Positions 24,306-32,306 of a DNA stretch of 39,601 nt are shown one piece after another (the stretch's first letter is position 1; every line of letters begins with the position of its first letter). Source of the DNA: an uncultured Burkholderiales Genera incertae sedis bacterium (GTDB lineage Bacteria; Pseudomonadota; Gammaproteobacteria; Burkholderiales; Eutrophovitaceae); NCBI GenBank assembly GCA_905478365.1, contig CAJQIK010000033.1, forward strand, positions 1 to 39,601, given 5' to 3'. The translations under genes were made by a program, and so were the position numbers. Under the pieces are notes generated by a model that worked only from the letters and a program-made list of their open reading frames with translations, did not search any database and had not been told where the DNA came from.

Positions 24306-25988
24306 ATGCAACCATCAGTCCACACAGAAGAGTTACTCAGTACTGACAGGGTCCTGTTCGATACGCATCCAGAAGAGTATAAACATTGGGCACTTTCAAT
24401 CGAAGGAAGTACAGCAACATTAAGTATGGCAGTGAATGAAGATGAAGGCTTAAAACCCGGATATAAACTCAAACTTAACTCCTACGACTTAGGTGTCGAC
24501 ATCGAGCTCTACGACGCCATCAATCGAATCAGATTCGAACACCCAACTGTTAAATGTGTCGTAATTACTTCGGCTAAAGAGAGAATGTTTTGTTCGGGCG
24601 CCAATATTTATATGCTTGGACAGTCAAGTCATCCTTGGAAGGTTAACTTCTGTAAATTTACAAACGAAACCCGAAACGGAATTGAAGACTCAAGTAGGCA
24701 TGATGGCATTAAATTTCTCGCAGCCATCAATGGTACCGTCGCAGGGGGAGGCTACGAACTTGCTTTAGCCTGCGATAAGTTGCTCATGATTGATGATCGC
24801 TCTTCTAGCGTAAGTCTCCCAGAAGTACCGCTTTTGGGCGTTTTGCCGGGTACCGGCGGGCTCACACGAGTAATCGATAAGCGGAAAGTTAGAAGAGATC
24901 TGGCGGATGTATTCTGCTCAACAAGCGAAGGCGTTCGGGCAGAACGTGCCAAAACTTGGGGACTAGTCGATGAGATCGCCAAACCAAACGTGTTCGATGA
25001 GGCGCGAAGTGAATTAGTATCAGAATTAAGCTCTCAAAGTAACCGGCCAAAGGACGCGATCGGCGTAGAGCTGACGAAATTACATAGAACCCTAGATAAC
25101 GACGGAATACACTATTCAATAATCGACGTTGTCTTCAACAGAGCCTCACGCACGGCGTCATTCATTATAAAATCGCCACCCGCCTCAGTGTCGTCTGACA
25201 TCAATTCTATTCATAAAGAAGGATCATCCTGGTGGCCACTTGTATTTGCGCGGGAACTGGATGACGCAATATTACTATTACGAACCAACGAACTTGAGAT
25301 TGGAACTTGGATTTTCAGAACAAGCGGCAGTGTCGCAGACACCCTCCGCATGGATCGCATACTGAATGAACATCGTGAGGATTGGTTCGTAAAAGAAACG
25401 CTGGGGTACTTACGCCGCACTTTAGCTCGATTGGACGTATCGTCAAGAACGATCTTTTCACTTATCGATGAAGGTTCATGCTTCGCGGGAACCCTATTGG
25501 AGATTGCGCTCGCTTCAGACCGTATTTTTATGCTTTCCGAAACGGAGAGCGGCGATAAACCAAGTATCGCACTCTCGCCATTAAATTTTGGAAGTTTCCC
25601 GATGGTCAATCATCTTTCCAGACTAAAAAATCGTTTTTATGATCATGCCGATCAACATGAAGCGTTAATACCCCTCGAGGACCAGCTGCTGGATGCAGAA
25701 GAGGCGCTCGGCTTGGGACTAGTAACGTTCACACCTGATGACATAGATTGGGAGGACGAAATTCGTATCGCACTCGAAGAACGCATTAGTTTGTCACCCG
25801 ACGCACTCTCAGGCATGGAGGCGAACTTGAGATTTTCTGGTCCGGAAACCATGGAGACACGTATCTTTGCAAGATTGTCTGCTTGGCAAAACTGGATTTT
25901 TATTCGACCTAATGCTGTGGGTGAGGAAGGAGCACTTAAGGTTTTTGGTAGTGGAAAAAAACCGGCATTCAATTGGCAAAGAATTTAG
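24306..25988 (+). CDS. boxC: Benzoyl-CoA-dihydrodiol lyase (2,3-epoxybenzoyl-CoA dihydrolase) BoxC
   Basis: A 560-residue protein with two crotonase-fold halves, the length expected for BoxC. In the first half, YKLKLNSYDLGVDIELYDAI, ITSAKERMFCSGANIYMLG and NGTVAGGGYELALACD give the CoA-binding and oxyanion segments. PEVPLLGVLPGTGGLTRV is typical of the family. The second half includes LIDEGSCFAGTLLEIALASDRIFM. The enzyme hydrolyses 2,3-epoxybenzoyl-CoA and opens the ring, giving 3,4-dehydroadipyl-CoA semialdehyde and formate. It follows boxR by 18 nt without an obvious ribosome site (coupling is likely) and precedes boxB by 47 nt. Confidence 0.95.
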   Translation: MQPSVHTEELLSTDRVLFDTHPEEYKHWALSIEGSTATLSMAVNEDEGLKPGYKLKLNSYDLGVDIELYDAINRIRFEHPTVKCVVITSAKERMFCSGANIYMLGQSSHPWKVNFCKFTNETRNGIEDSSRHDGIKFLAAINGTVAGGGYELALACDKLLMIDDRSSSVSLPEVPLLGVLPGTGGLTRVIDKRKVRRDLADVFCSTSEGVRAERAKTWGLVDEIAKPNVFDEARSELVSELSSQSNRPKDAIGVELTKLHRTLDNDGIHYSIIDVVFNRASRTASFIIKSPPASVSSDINSIHKEGSSWWPLVFARELDDAILLLRTNELEIGTWIFRTSGSVADTLRMDRILNEHREDWFVKETLGYLRRTLARLDVSSRTIFSLIDEGSCFAGTLLEIALASDRIFMLSETESGDKPSIALSPLNFGSFPMVNHLSRLKNRFYDHADQHEALIPLEDQLLDAEEALGLGLVTFTPDDIDWEDEIRIALEERISLSPDALSGMEANLRFSGPETMETRIFARLSAWQNWIFIRPNAVGEEGALKVFGSGKKPAFNWQRI

Positions 25989-26035
25989 GCAAATTACAAT
26001 TTTTATTAAATGACAATTCCCGGAATAAATAAATT

Positions 26036-27445
26036 ATGAATATCAATTACAGCGACAAAATTCCCAATAATGTGAATCTGGCAAACGATAGAAAACTACA
26101 AAGAGCTTTAGAGCATTGGCAGCCGCATTTTTTAAAATGGTGGGATGAACAAGGCCCAAAAGATTTTCAATCGAACGATGTGTATTTAAGAACCGCTGTA
26201 GGGGTTGATGCGAAAGGTTGGGCTAGTTACGGACACGTGAAAATGCCTGATTACCGATGGGGAATATTTCTCGCAGATCAAATGCAGGACAGAACCATTG
26301 GCTTTGGTGATCACTTCGGCGAACCTGTTTGGCAACAAGTGCCTGGAGAATTACGATCTCAATTTCGAAGAATTATTGTGACCCAAGGTGACACCGAGCC
26401 AGCTTCTGTTGAACAGCAGAGGTTATTGGGTCTAACGTGCCCATCACTCTACGATCTTAGAAATTTATTCCAAGTTAATGTTGAGGAAGGAAGGCACCTG
26501 TGGGCAATGGTTTATCTTCTTCATTGTTACTTTGGTCGGGACGGAAGAGAAGAGGCCGAGGAACTCCTTTCCAGACATTCAGGAGATACGGATAACCCTC
26601 GCATCTTAGGGACATTCAATGAACCTATCAGTGACTGGTTATCGTTTTTTATGTTCACTTACTTCACTGACCGTGATGGTAAGTTTCAGTTGAAAAGTCT
26701 AAGCGAATCAGCCTTTGATCCGCTCGCAAGGACGTGTCGTTTTATGCTTACTGAGGAAGCGCATCATATGTTTGTTGGCGAAACTGGCGTGGGTCGTGTC
26801 ATCAAACGATGTCTCGAGGTCATGAACGAACTGGGCAGTGATGATCCGACTGGCGTTCGAGAAAACGGGGCTGTCGATCTAGTAACAATTCAAAAATATT
26901 TAAACTTCTGGTTTAGCTCCTCTCTCGATTTATTCGGCTCAGAGATCTCATCGAATGCAGCATCCTCATTCGCAAGCGGCATCAAAGGTCGACCTGACGA
27001 AGGCAGGTATGAAGATCACGTTTGTAATGATGCAACCTATGATATTGATACACCTGAGGGCACAGAGCAGGTCAACCTAAGAAATGCGATGAATGAAGTC
27101 ACTCGAGAAGCTTACGTCAAGGACTGTGAAATTGGTATTAAGCGTTGGAATATGATGATCAAAAGAGCGGGCTTTGATGTATCACTTACGTTGCCAAGTA
27201 CGAGGTTCCACAGAACGATTGGTAGCTGGGCGAACGTCCCGACAGATCCCACCGGGCAAGCCGTAAGCCGTTCGGAGTTCGACACCGGCATACCTAGCTG
27301 GTTGCCTACCGAAGAAGATAGGGCTTTCATCAGAAGCTTGATGCAACGCGTAGTCGAACCAGGAAAAATGGCTGGATGGATCGCCCCCCCTGATCGAGGT
27401 ATCAATAATAATCCGGTTGACTATGAATACGTGCGATTAAAATAA
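26036..27445 (+). CDS. boxB: Benzoyl-CoA 2,3-epoxidase, di-iron oxygenase subunit BoxB
   Basis: A 469-residue class I di-iron epoxidase that inserts one oxygen atom into benzoyl-CoA, giving the 2,3-epoxide. The six iron ligands expected from the known BoxB (recalled as E120, E150, H153, D211, E240, H243) appear here at an offset of one: Glu121, Glu151, His154 (EEGRH), Asp212, Glu241 and His244 (EEAHH). Segments YGHVKMPDYRWGIFLADQ and RVIKRCLEVMNE support the assignment. BoxB needs electrons, normally from BoxA, which is not in this window. The gene ends in a hairpin terminator 2 nt after its stop. GGAAT lies about 10 nt before the ATG. Confidence 0.95.
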   Translation: MNINYSDKIPNNVNLANDRKLQRALEHWQPHFLKWWDEQGPKDFQSNDVYLRTAVGVDAKGWASYGHVKMPDYRWGIFLADQMQDRTIGFGDHFGEPVWQQVPGELRSQFRRIIVTQGDTEPASVEQQRLLGLTCPSLYDLRNLFQVNVEEGRHLWAMVYLLHCYFGRDGREEAEELLSRHSGDTDNPRILGTFNEPISDWLSFFMFTYFTDRDGKFQLKSLSESAFDPLARTCRFMLTEEAHHMFVGETGVGRVIKRCLEVMNELGSDDPTGVRENGAVDLVTIQKYLNFWFSSSLDLFGSEISSNAASSFASGIKGRPDEGRYEDHVCNDATYDIDTPEGTEQVNLRNAMNEVTREAYVKDCEIGIKRWNMMIKRAGFDVSLTLPSTRFHRTIGSWANVPTDPTGQAVSRSEFDTGIPSWLPTEEDRAFIRSLMQRVVEPGKMAGWIAPPDRGINNNPVDYEYVRLK

Positions 27446-27446
27446 A

Positions 27447-27470
27447 AATAGGGAGCTCAAGCTCCCTATT
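27447..27470. terminator. Bidirectional hairpin terminator between boxB and the RND pump gene
   Basis: AATAGGGAGC and GCTCCCTATT form a perfect 10-bp stem with loop TCAA. A-rich sequence (AATAAAA) on the left gives a U-run for the leftward transcript, and CTATT follows on the right. The hairpin lies in the 49-nt gap between convergent genes, so it should stop transcription from both sides. Confidence 0.9.
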
Positions 27471-27494
27471 CTATTGTGTACGACTCCGCATCAC

Positions 27495-30400
27495 CTATGT
27501 TCCATCTCTAACGCGTGGCGTGGTGCGAACAATAAGCGAGTAGGCCACAGGAATAATAAACAGGGTCAATAGCGTACCAATCGACACACCTCCAACGATG
27601 ACCCACCCGATAGCTCGCCGAGCCTCTGCACCCGCGCCTGTGGACAACGCAAGCGGCAGCGCACCGAGGACCGTAGCTAGAGCCGTCATTAAGATCGGTC
27701 GCAACCTCAAGGTTGAAGCTTCTAAGACTGCCTCTATTTTTTCTTGCCCAGCCCTTCGCAGTTGATTAGCAAATTCCACGATAAGAATACCATTCTTCGT
27801 AATCAACCCTACAAGCATAACCAACCCAATTCGGCTATACACATTCAGAGAGCCCCCATCACCTAGCTTGGCATTTAGCCACATTACGAAAATGGCTCCC
27901 AGGAAGCCTAACGGCACAGTCAGCATGATAACAAAGGGACCAATGAAACTCTCAAACTGAGCCGCGAGTACGAGGTATATAAATATAAGCGCGAGCACTA
28001 GCGTTACTTTCATTTCGTCTCCACTATCTCTGTATTCCCTAGATGAGCCATTTAAATCAGTCGTCACATTTTTTGGTAGCTCTGCCGCCACAATTGAGTC
28101 GATAAAATCCAAGACTTCACCTTGGCTCGCCTCTGGGCCCACATTTCCACTGATGATGGCAGCACGAAACCTGTTGAAGTGATTGAGTTCTTTCGGGGTC
28201 ACAGTCTCCTCAATACTTACAAGATTAGAAAGCTGAACGAGTTGCCCACTCCTCGCGCGAACATATATTGACGTTAAATCCGTTGGCTGTCGCCGCTTCG
28301 CGTCTTCCATCTGTAATACCACGTCATACTGCTTCCCTTCTCGCTTGTATCGAGTTACATCACGCCCACCCAAAAGGGTTTCTACCGTAGTGCCGATCGT
28401 AGCCATGGAGATTCCCATTGATGCAGCCTTCTCACGGTCAACATTAACCCTCAATTGAGGCTTATTAAGCTTTAAATCAGTATCAAGGCCAGTGATGCCA
28501 GGATAACCTCTAAGCTTGGCCATCACCGTATTAACATGACCTTGCAATTCCTCATAAGAGTTTCCGTAAATCACATACTCTATCTCCTTGGCTGTAAAAC
28601 TTTGCCCCAAAGATAAGGGATTGATAGCAAACGAAATGACGCCGGGAATTCCCCCAAACAGCTTAGGAGTAATTTGTTTACTGATTTCAAGTTGACTACG
28701 TTTTCTGGTATCCCAATGTTCGAGTATGGCAAACCCAATTGCAAAGTTCACAGGATTTGGTCTTTCTAAACCAGGAGCCACAACCTCAAACAACGTTTCA
28801 ATTTCAGGAACATCACTTCCCAATATACCTGCAACCTGCTTCATATATCGATCGGTGTATTGCATTGTCGCCCCTTCCGGAGCGATCGCAAATGCCATAA
28901 AAAAACCTCGATCTTCTACTGGAGATAGCTCTTGCTTTAACTGTGCAAACAAACTAAGCATGGCAATGATTGCAACAACAAAAACACCGACAACAACGAA
29001 CCAGCCTTTGAGAAACAGTCTTAAAACAGCTGAATAACCATTATTGATTTTTTCAAAAATCAGCTCACTAGTTTTGTATATTGAGCCGTGATTTTCATGC
29101 TTCTTAAGAAGAATTGAACACATCATCGGCGTGAGTGTTAACGCTACAAAACCGCTAACCAGAACGGCAGAAACTACTGTCAAGGCAAACTCAACAAATA
29201 ATTGTCCAACGCGACCCGTCACAAAAACGAGTGGTGTGAATACGGCAACCAGCGTAATAGTCATCGCGACAACCGCAAACCCAATTTCCTTAGCCCCTTT
29301 CATTGCAGCTTCAAATCGATTCATTCCCGCCTCAATATGACGGTGAATGTTCTCCAGCATTACGATGGCATCATCAACAACCAAACCTACTGAGAGCACT
29401 ATACCCAGCAAAGTCAGAACGTTGATTGAAAAACCAAGTATATAAAGAAAAAAGAACGAGCCTATCAGTGAGATCGGTATTGTCACAATCGGTATTAGGG
29501 TCGCTCTAACGCTTCTTAAAAATACAAAAATAACGAGCACGACCAAAATTAACGCCTCGATCAACACCTTATAAACGGAATCAATCGCAGCGGAGATAAA
29601 CTGCGATGTATCGAACGCCACCTTCATCGACATGCCTTCAGGCAATCCGCTAATCAACTGTGGCAGCAAATCTCTGACCGCTTGGGCCAACGCAAGTGTA
29701 TTTCCAGTGGACTGTTTTACGACACCTAACCCAAGAGCTTCCTCTCCTGAAATCCTAACGATTTTTCTATTCTCGTAAGGCGCTGGAATCGCGTATCCCA
29801 CATCTTTAATTCTTATTGGATATCCAGAAATTTCTCGGATGATCATATTGTTAAAAGCTTCAGGACTCTTTAAATCAGTTTCAGTCATGACCGTCAACTC
29901 TCGGTCATTACTCTCAATTCGCCCGCCCGGCGAGTCTAGATTTTGTTGGCGTAAAGCAGTTTCTACATCCTGAATCGTTAAACCTCTGGCAGCAAGTTTC
30001 TCGCGATCAATCCATACTCTCATCGCGTATCGACGTTCGCCACCAATAATTACTGTAGCAACACCCGGAAGTGTTTTTAATGGATCAGTCAGATACCGAT
30101 CGGCATAATCGGTGAGCTCCATAGGGCTGTGCCGATCACTTTTTAACGCTAGCCAGAGCACAGGCCAAGCATCGGCTTCGATTTTAGAAACCACCGGGTC
30201 ATCTGCACTCTCGGGCAATAAAGTCTGTATTCGCGAGACCCTATCTCGAACATCATTCGCGGCAGCCTCTACGTTCCGGTCAGTTAAAAATGTAACCGTA
30301 ATCTCACTAACTTCCTCTTTACTTTTTGACTTGATCGTATCAACACCCTCAATCCCGGACAAAACGTCTTCTATTGGGGTCGTAATCACACTTTCTACAA

Positions 30401-30572
30401 CTTGGGCTGTAGCCCCCTTATATATTGTTCTAACAGAAACCGTTGGTGGATCTATTTTGGGATATTCTCTGACGGATAACCGGTCAAAAGATATAACGCC
30501 CAGCAATACAATTAGCAGACTGAAAACTGTCGCTAAAACTGGTCTACGGATGGAAATCTCAGAAAGAATCAT
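27495..30572 (-). CDS. RND efflux pump inner-membrane permease, HAE1 (AcrB/MexB-like) family
   Basis: A 1025-residue trimeric proton-driven exporter. The N-terminus LSEISIRRPVLATVFSLLIV is the first membrane helix of the family. TM4 carries GLVVDDAIVMLENIHRH with the paired Asp of the proton relay (around residue 400), and the two porter domains and two blocks of membrane helices are collinear with AcrB. The C-terminus keeps AQFESFIGPFVIMLTVPLGFLGA and GLITKNGILIVEFANQ. Its partner fusion protein is encoded 52 nt upstream. Substrates are unknown; placement beside an aromatic-acid locus makes export of toxic aromatics possible but not demonstrated. Confidence 0.94.
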   Translation of the reverse strand: MILSEISIRRPVLATVFSLLIVLLGVISFDRLSVREYPKIDPPTVSVRTIYKGATAQVVESVITTPIEDVLSGIEGVDTIKSKSKEEVSEITVTFLTDRNVEAAANDVRDRVSRIQTLLPESADDPVVSKIEADAWPVLWLALKSDRHSPMELTDYADRYLTDPLKTLPGVATVIIGGERRYAMRVWIDREKLAARGLTIQDVETALRQQNLDSPGGRIESNDRELTVMTETDLKSPEAFNNMIIREISGYPIRIKDVGYAIPAPYENRKIVRISGEEALGLGVVKQSTGNTLALAQAVRDLLPQLISGLPEGMSMKVAFDTSQFISAAIDSVYKVLIEALILVVLVIFVFLRSVRATLIPIVTIPISLIGSFFFLYILGFSINVLTLLGIVLSVGLVVDDAIVMLENIHRHIEAGMNRFEAAMKGAKEIGFAVVAMTITLVAVFTPLVFVTGRVGQLFVEFALTVVSAVLVSGFVALTLTPMMCSILLKKHENHGSIYKTSELIFEKINNGYSAVLRLFLKGWFVVVGVFVVAIIAMLSLFAQLKQELSPVEDRGFFMAFAIAPEGATMQYTDRYMKQVAGILGSDVPEIETLFEVVAPGLERPNPVNFAIGFAILEHWDTRKRSQLEISKQITPKLFGGIPGVISFAINPLSLGQSFTAKEIEYVIYGNSYEELQGHVNTVMAKLRGYPGITGLDTDLKLNKPQLRVNVDREKAASMGISMATIGTTVETLLGGRDVTRYKREGKQYDVVLQMEDAKRRQPTDLTSIYVRARSGQLVQLSNLVSIEETVTPKELNHFNRFRAAIISGNVGPEASQGEVLDFIDSIVAAELPKNVTTDLNGSSREYRDSGDEMKVTLVLALIFIYLVLAAQFESFIGPFVIMLTVPLGFLGAIFVMWLNAKLGDGGSLNVYSRIGLVMLVGLITKNGILIVEFANQLRRAGQEKIEAVLEASTLRLRPILMTALATVLGALPLALSTGAGAEARRAIGWVIVGGVSIGTLLTLFIIPVAYSLIVRTTPRVRDGT

Positions 30573-30624
30573 AAGTCACATTAACTAAAAGCAAGTTTTT
30601 CTTTACGCAAAACATTAACAGTAG

Positions 30625-31713
30625 TTATTGCGCGCCACCCAGCACCATTACTGGTGCACCATCTCTAATCTTCATTTGCCCCTCCGTCACCACCATATCC
30701 CCCGGACTCAACCCATTGAGAATCTCAACATACCCAGGCGTTCTGCGACCAAGCTCGACCTTTGTCAGTGATGCTTTCCCATCTATAACTCGGTACACAA
30801 AATTATCGGTTCCTTGGGGCCATAGCGCTTGCTCTGGAACTGATAACGCGTTTTGTTTCTTAGACATGATAAGAGACACCCTCGCGAACATGCCTGAGTG
30901 TAATTTCCCCTCTTTATTGCTGACCCTCGCCCGAACAAGAGCGGTTCGAGTTTCCCCGTCGATTCCGGTTTCGATTGCATAAACCTCACCCTTAAAGGTA
31001 TCAGCAGGAAACGCATCAACAACTACATCAATGACCTGGCCAGACCGGACTTTAGCGAGGTATACCGCAGGCACTCTAAAATCGATTTTCACCGAACTAA
31101 GGTCCTCTAATTTCGCGATATCTGCTCCCGCCTCGAGGTACGCTCCAGGACTGACCTTTCTGAGACCTATAACACCTGAAAAAGGAGCTGTCACAATGGT
31201 TTTTTGTAAGTGTGCATCTGCCTCCTGGACTAAGGCAGCCAATCTTGCCACCGCGCCTGCCTGTAAATCTAACGCCTCCTTACTAATGAACTTTTGTTGG
31301 TATAACTCCTTTAATCGCATATATCGTTGTTGCTCAGTTCGAAGCTCTGCACTAATGGCTGCAACTTGTGCGCGATATACGGCATCGTCAAGCGCAACCA
31401 ATAATTGGCCTTTTTGTATTACTTGCCCTTCATTAAAATTGAGCTCGACCAAACGACCACTGATCTCCGTTCTGACTCGCACAGATTCGTTAGCTACAAT
31501 GTTACCAACCGCGCTGATATCCTCTACCAAATCACCAACCAGAACAGGCAAAGCTTTAACAGGCAATCCTTGAGGTTTCGATGGCGCAGCTTGTTCAACT
31601 TTTTCAGGCGTTTTGCCTACCTCTTCCACAGGTCTATTTACCCACGCGAATAAACCCAAAACTACTACGACAATAACGCCCCAAAACGCTAAGCGACTTT
31701 TTGTTTTTGACAA
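30625..31713 (-). CDS. RND efflux periplasmic adaptor (membrane-fusion protein)
   Basis: A 362-residue HlyD/AcrA-family adaptor with an N-terminal membrane anchor (about 8-24, FWGVIVVVVLGLFAWV). The lipoyl half-motifs VRTEISGRLVELNFNEGQVIQKGQLLVALDD and IVTAPFSGVIGLRKVSPGAYLEAG flank a short coiled-coil hairpin (about 110-165). The beta-barrel and membrane-proximal domains end with SVPEQALWPQG and LSPGDMVVTEGQMKIRDGAPV. The start is TTG, supported by GGGGGG about 4 nt upstream. It couples the HAE1 pump to an outer-membrane channel. No channel is encoded directly beside it, so it may use the TolC-like protein farther right. Confidence 0.92.
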   Translation of the reverse strand: MSKTKSRLAFWGVIVVVVLGLFAWVNRPVEEVGKTPEKVEQAAPSKPQGLPVKALPVLVGDLVEDISAVGNIVANESVRVRTEISGRLVELNFNEGQVIQKGQLLVALDDAVYRAQVAAISAELRTEQQRYMRLKELYQQKFISKEALDLQAGAVARLAALVQEADAHLQKTIVTAPFSGVIGLRKVSPGAYLEAGADIAKLEDLSSVKIDFRVPAVYLAKVRSGQVIDVVVDAFPADTFKGEVYAIETGIDGETRTALVRARVSNKEGKLHSGMFARVSLIMSKKQNALSVPEQALWPQGTDNFVYRVIDGKASLTKVELGRRTPGYVEILNGLSPGDMVVTEGQMKIRDGAPVMVLGGAQ

Positions 31714-31740
31714 CTTGCCCCCCTGACTCTAAAAACTCTT

Positions 31741-31765
31741 CTAAACTCAACTTAGTGGAGTTTAG
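31741..31765. promoter_or_regulatory. Inverted repeat upstream of the adaptor/HAE1 pump operon, candidate operator
   Basis: CTAAACTC and GAGTTTAG (8 bp, perfect) are separated by 9 nt and end 28 nt before the TTG start of the adaptor gene. Such a site would suit a dimeric repressor of an efflux operon. No regulator gene is adjacent. A weak mRNA hairpin is the alternative. Confidence 0.4.
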
Positions 31766-31866
31766 GCCTATTTGCACCTCTGCGGTAAATGAAACTCTAG
31801 GCTAACTACCTCGGTAACACGCGAATTAACAAATCATATTCTCTTGCAACACTTAACCCTGCAACC

Positions 31867-32241
31867 CTACGATTTTGCTTCAGTCTTCGAGTTTGCAATC
31901 TCATCCCTTACTTGAGTCATATCAAGCTTCGCCATTCGATCAAGAAGACCTTCAAGCGAATATGCTGGAACAGCTCCCGGTTTCGAGTAGAGGATGATTT
32001 GCTCTCGGATAACAACCAAAGTCGGAATGGACCGAATCCCGAAAGACTCTGCCAACTCTTGCTCCTCTTCAGAATTTACCTTTGCAAAATAGACTCCGGT
32101 ATATGTCTCTGATGCGGCCTCGAAAACAGGCGCAAAAGTTTTACAAGGGGCACACCAAGGTGCCCAAAAATCAATAATGACCATGTCGTTTTCTTTAACG
32201 GCTTGGTCAAAAGTCTTACTCGTCAGGTTGGCTACTGGCAT
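31867..32241 (-). CDS. Thioredoxin-family protein with WCAPC active site
   Basis: A 124-residue thioredoxin fold without signal peptide: FWAPWCAPCKTFAPVF gives the redox Cys pair (about residues 31-34), and SIPTLVV gives the cis-Pro loop. The active site is Cys-Ala-Pro-Cys instead of the common Cys-Gly-Pro-Cys, a change seen in several thioredoxin-like proteins. It reduces disulfides in the cytoplasm. It lies between two RND systems, 65 nt after the HME pump start-to-end junction and on the same strand; a functional link with the pumps is not evident. Confidence 0.92.
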   Translation of the reverse strand: MPVANLTSKTFDQAVKENDMVIIDFWAPWCAPCKTFAPVFEAASETYTGVYFAKVNSEEEQELAESFGIRSIPTLVVIREQIILYSKPGAVPAYSLEGLLDRMAKLDMTQVRDEIANSKTEAKS

Positions 32242-32306
32242 GGTCGTATGTCCACATCATTAATTATTGCATTAGTCTAGCATTTTCCCAACAGCCGTAA
32301 GAATAT

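Noticed and set aside
31031-31573. 180-residue plus-strand ORF opposite the adaptor gene
   Set aside because: Ser/Thr-rich low-complexity shadow of a well-supported membrane-fusion protein frame.
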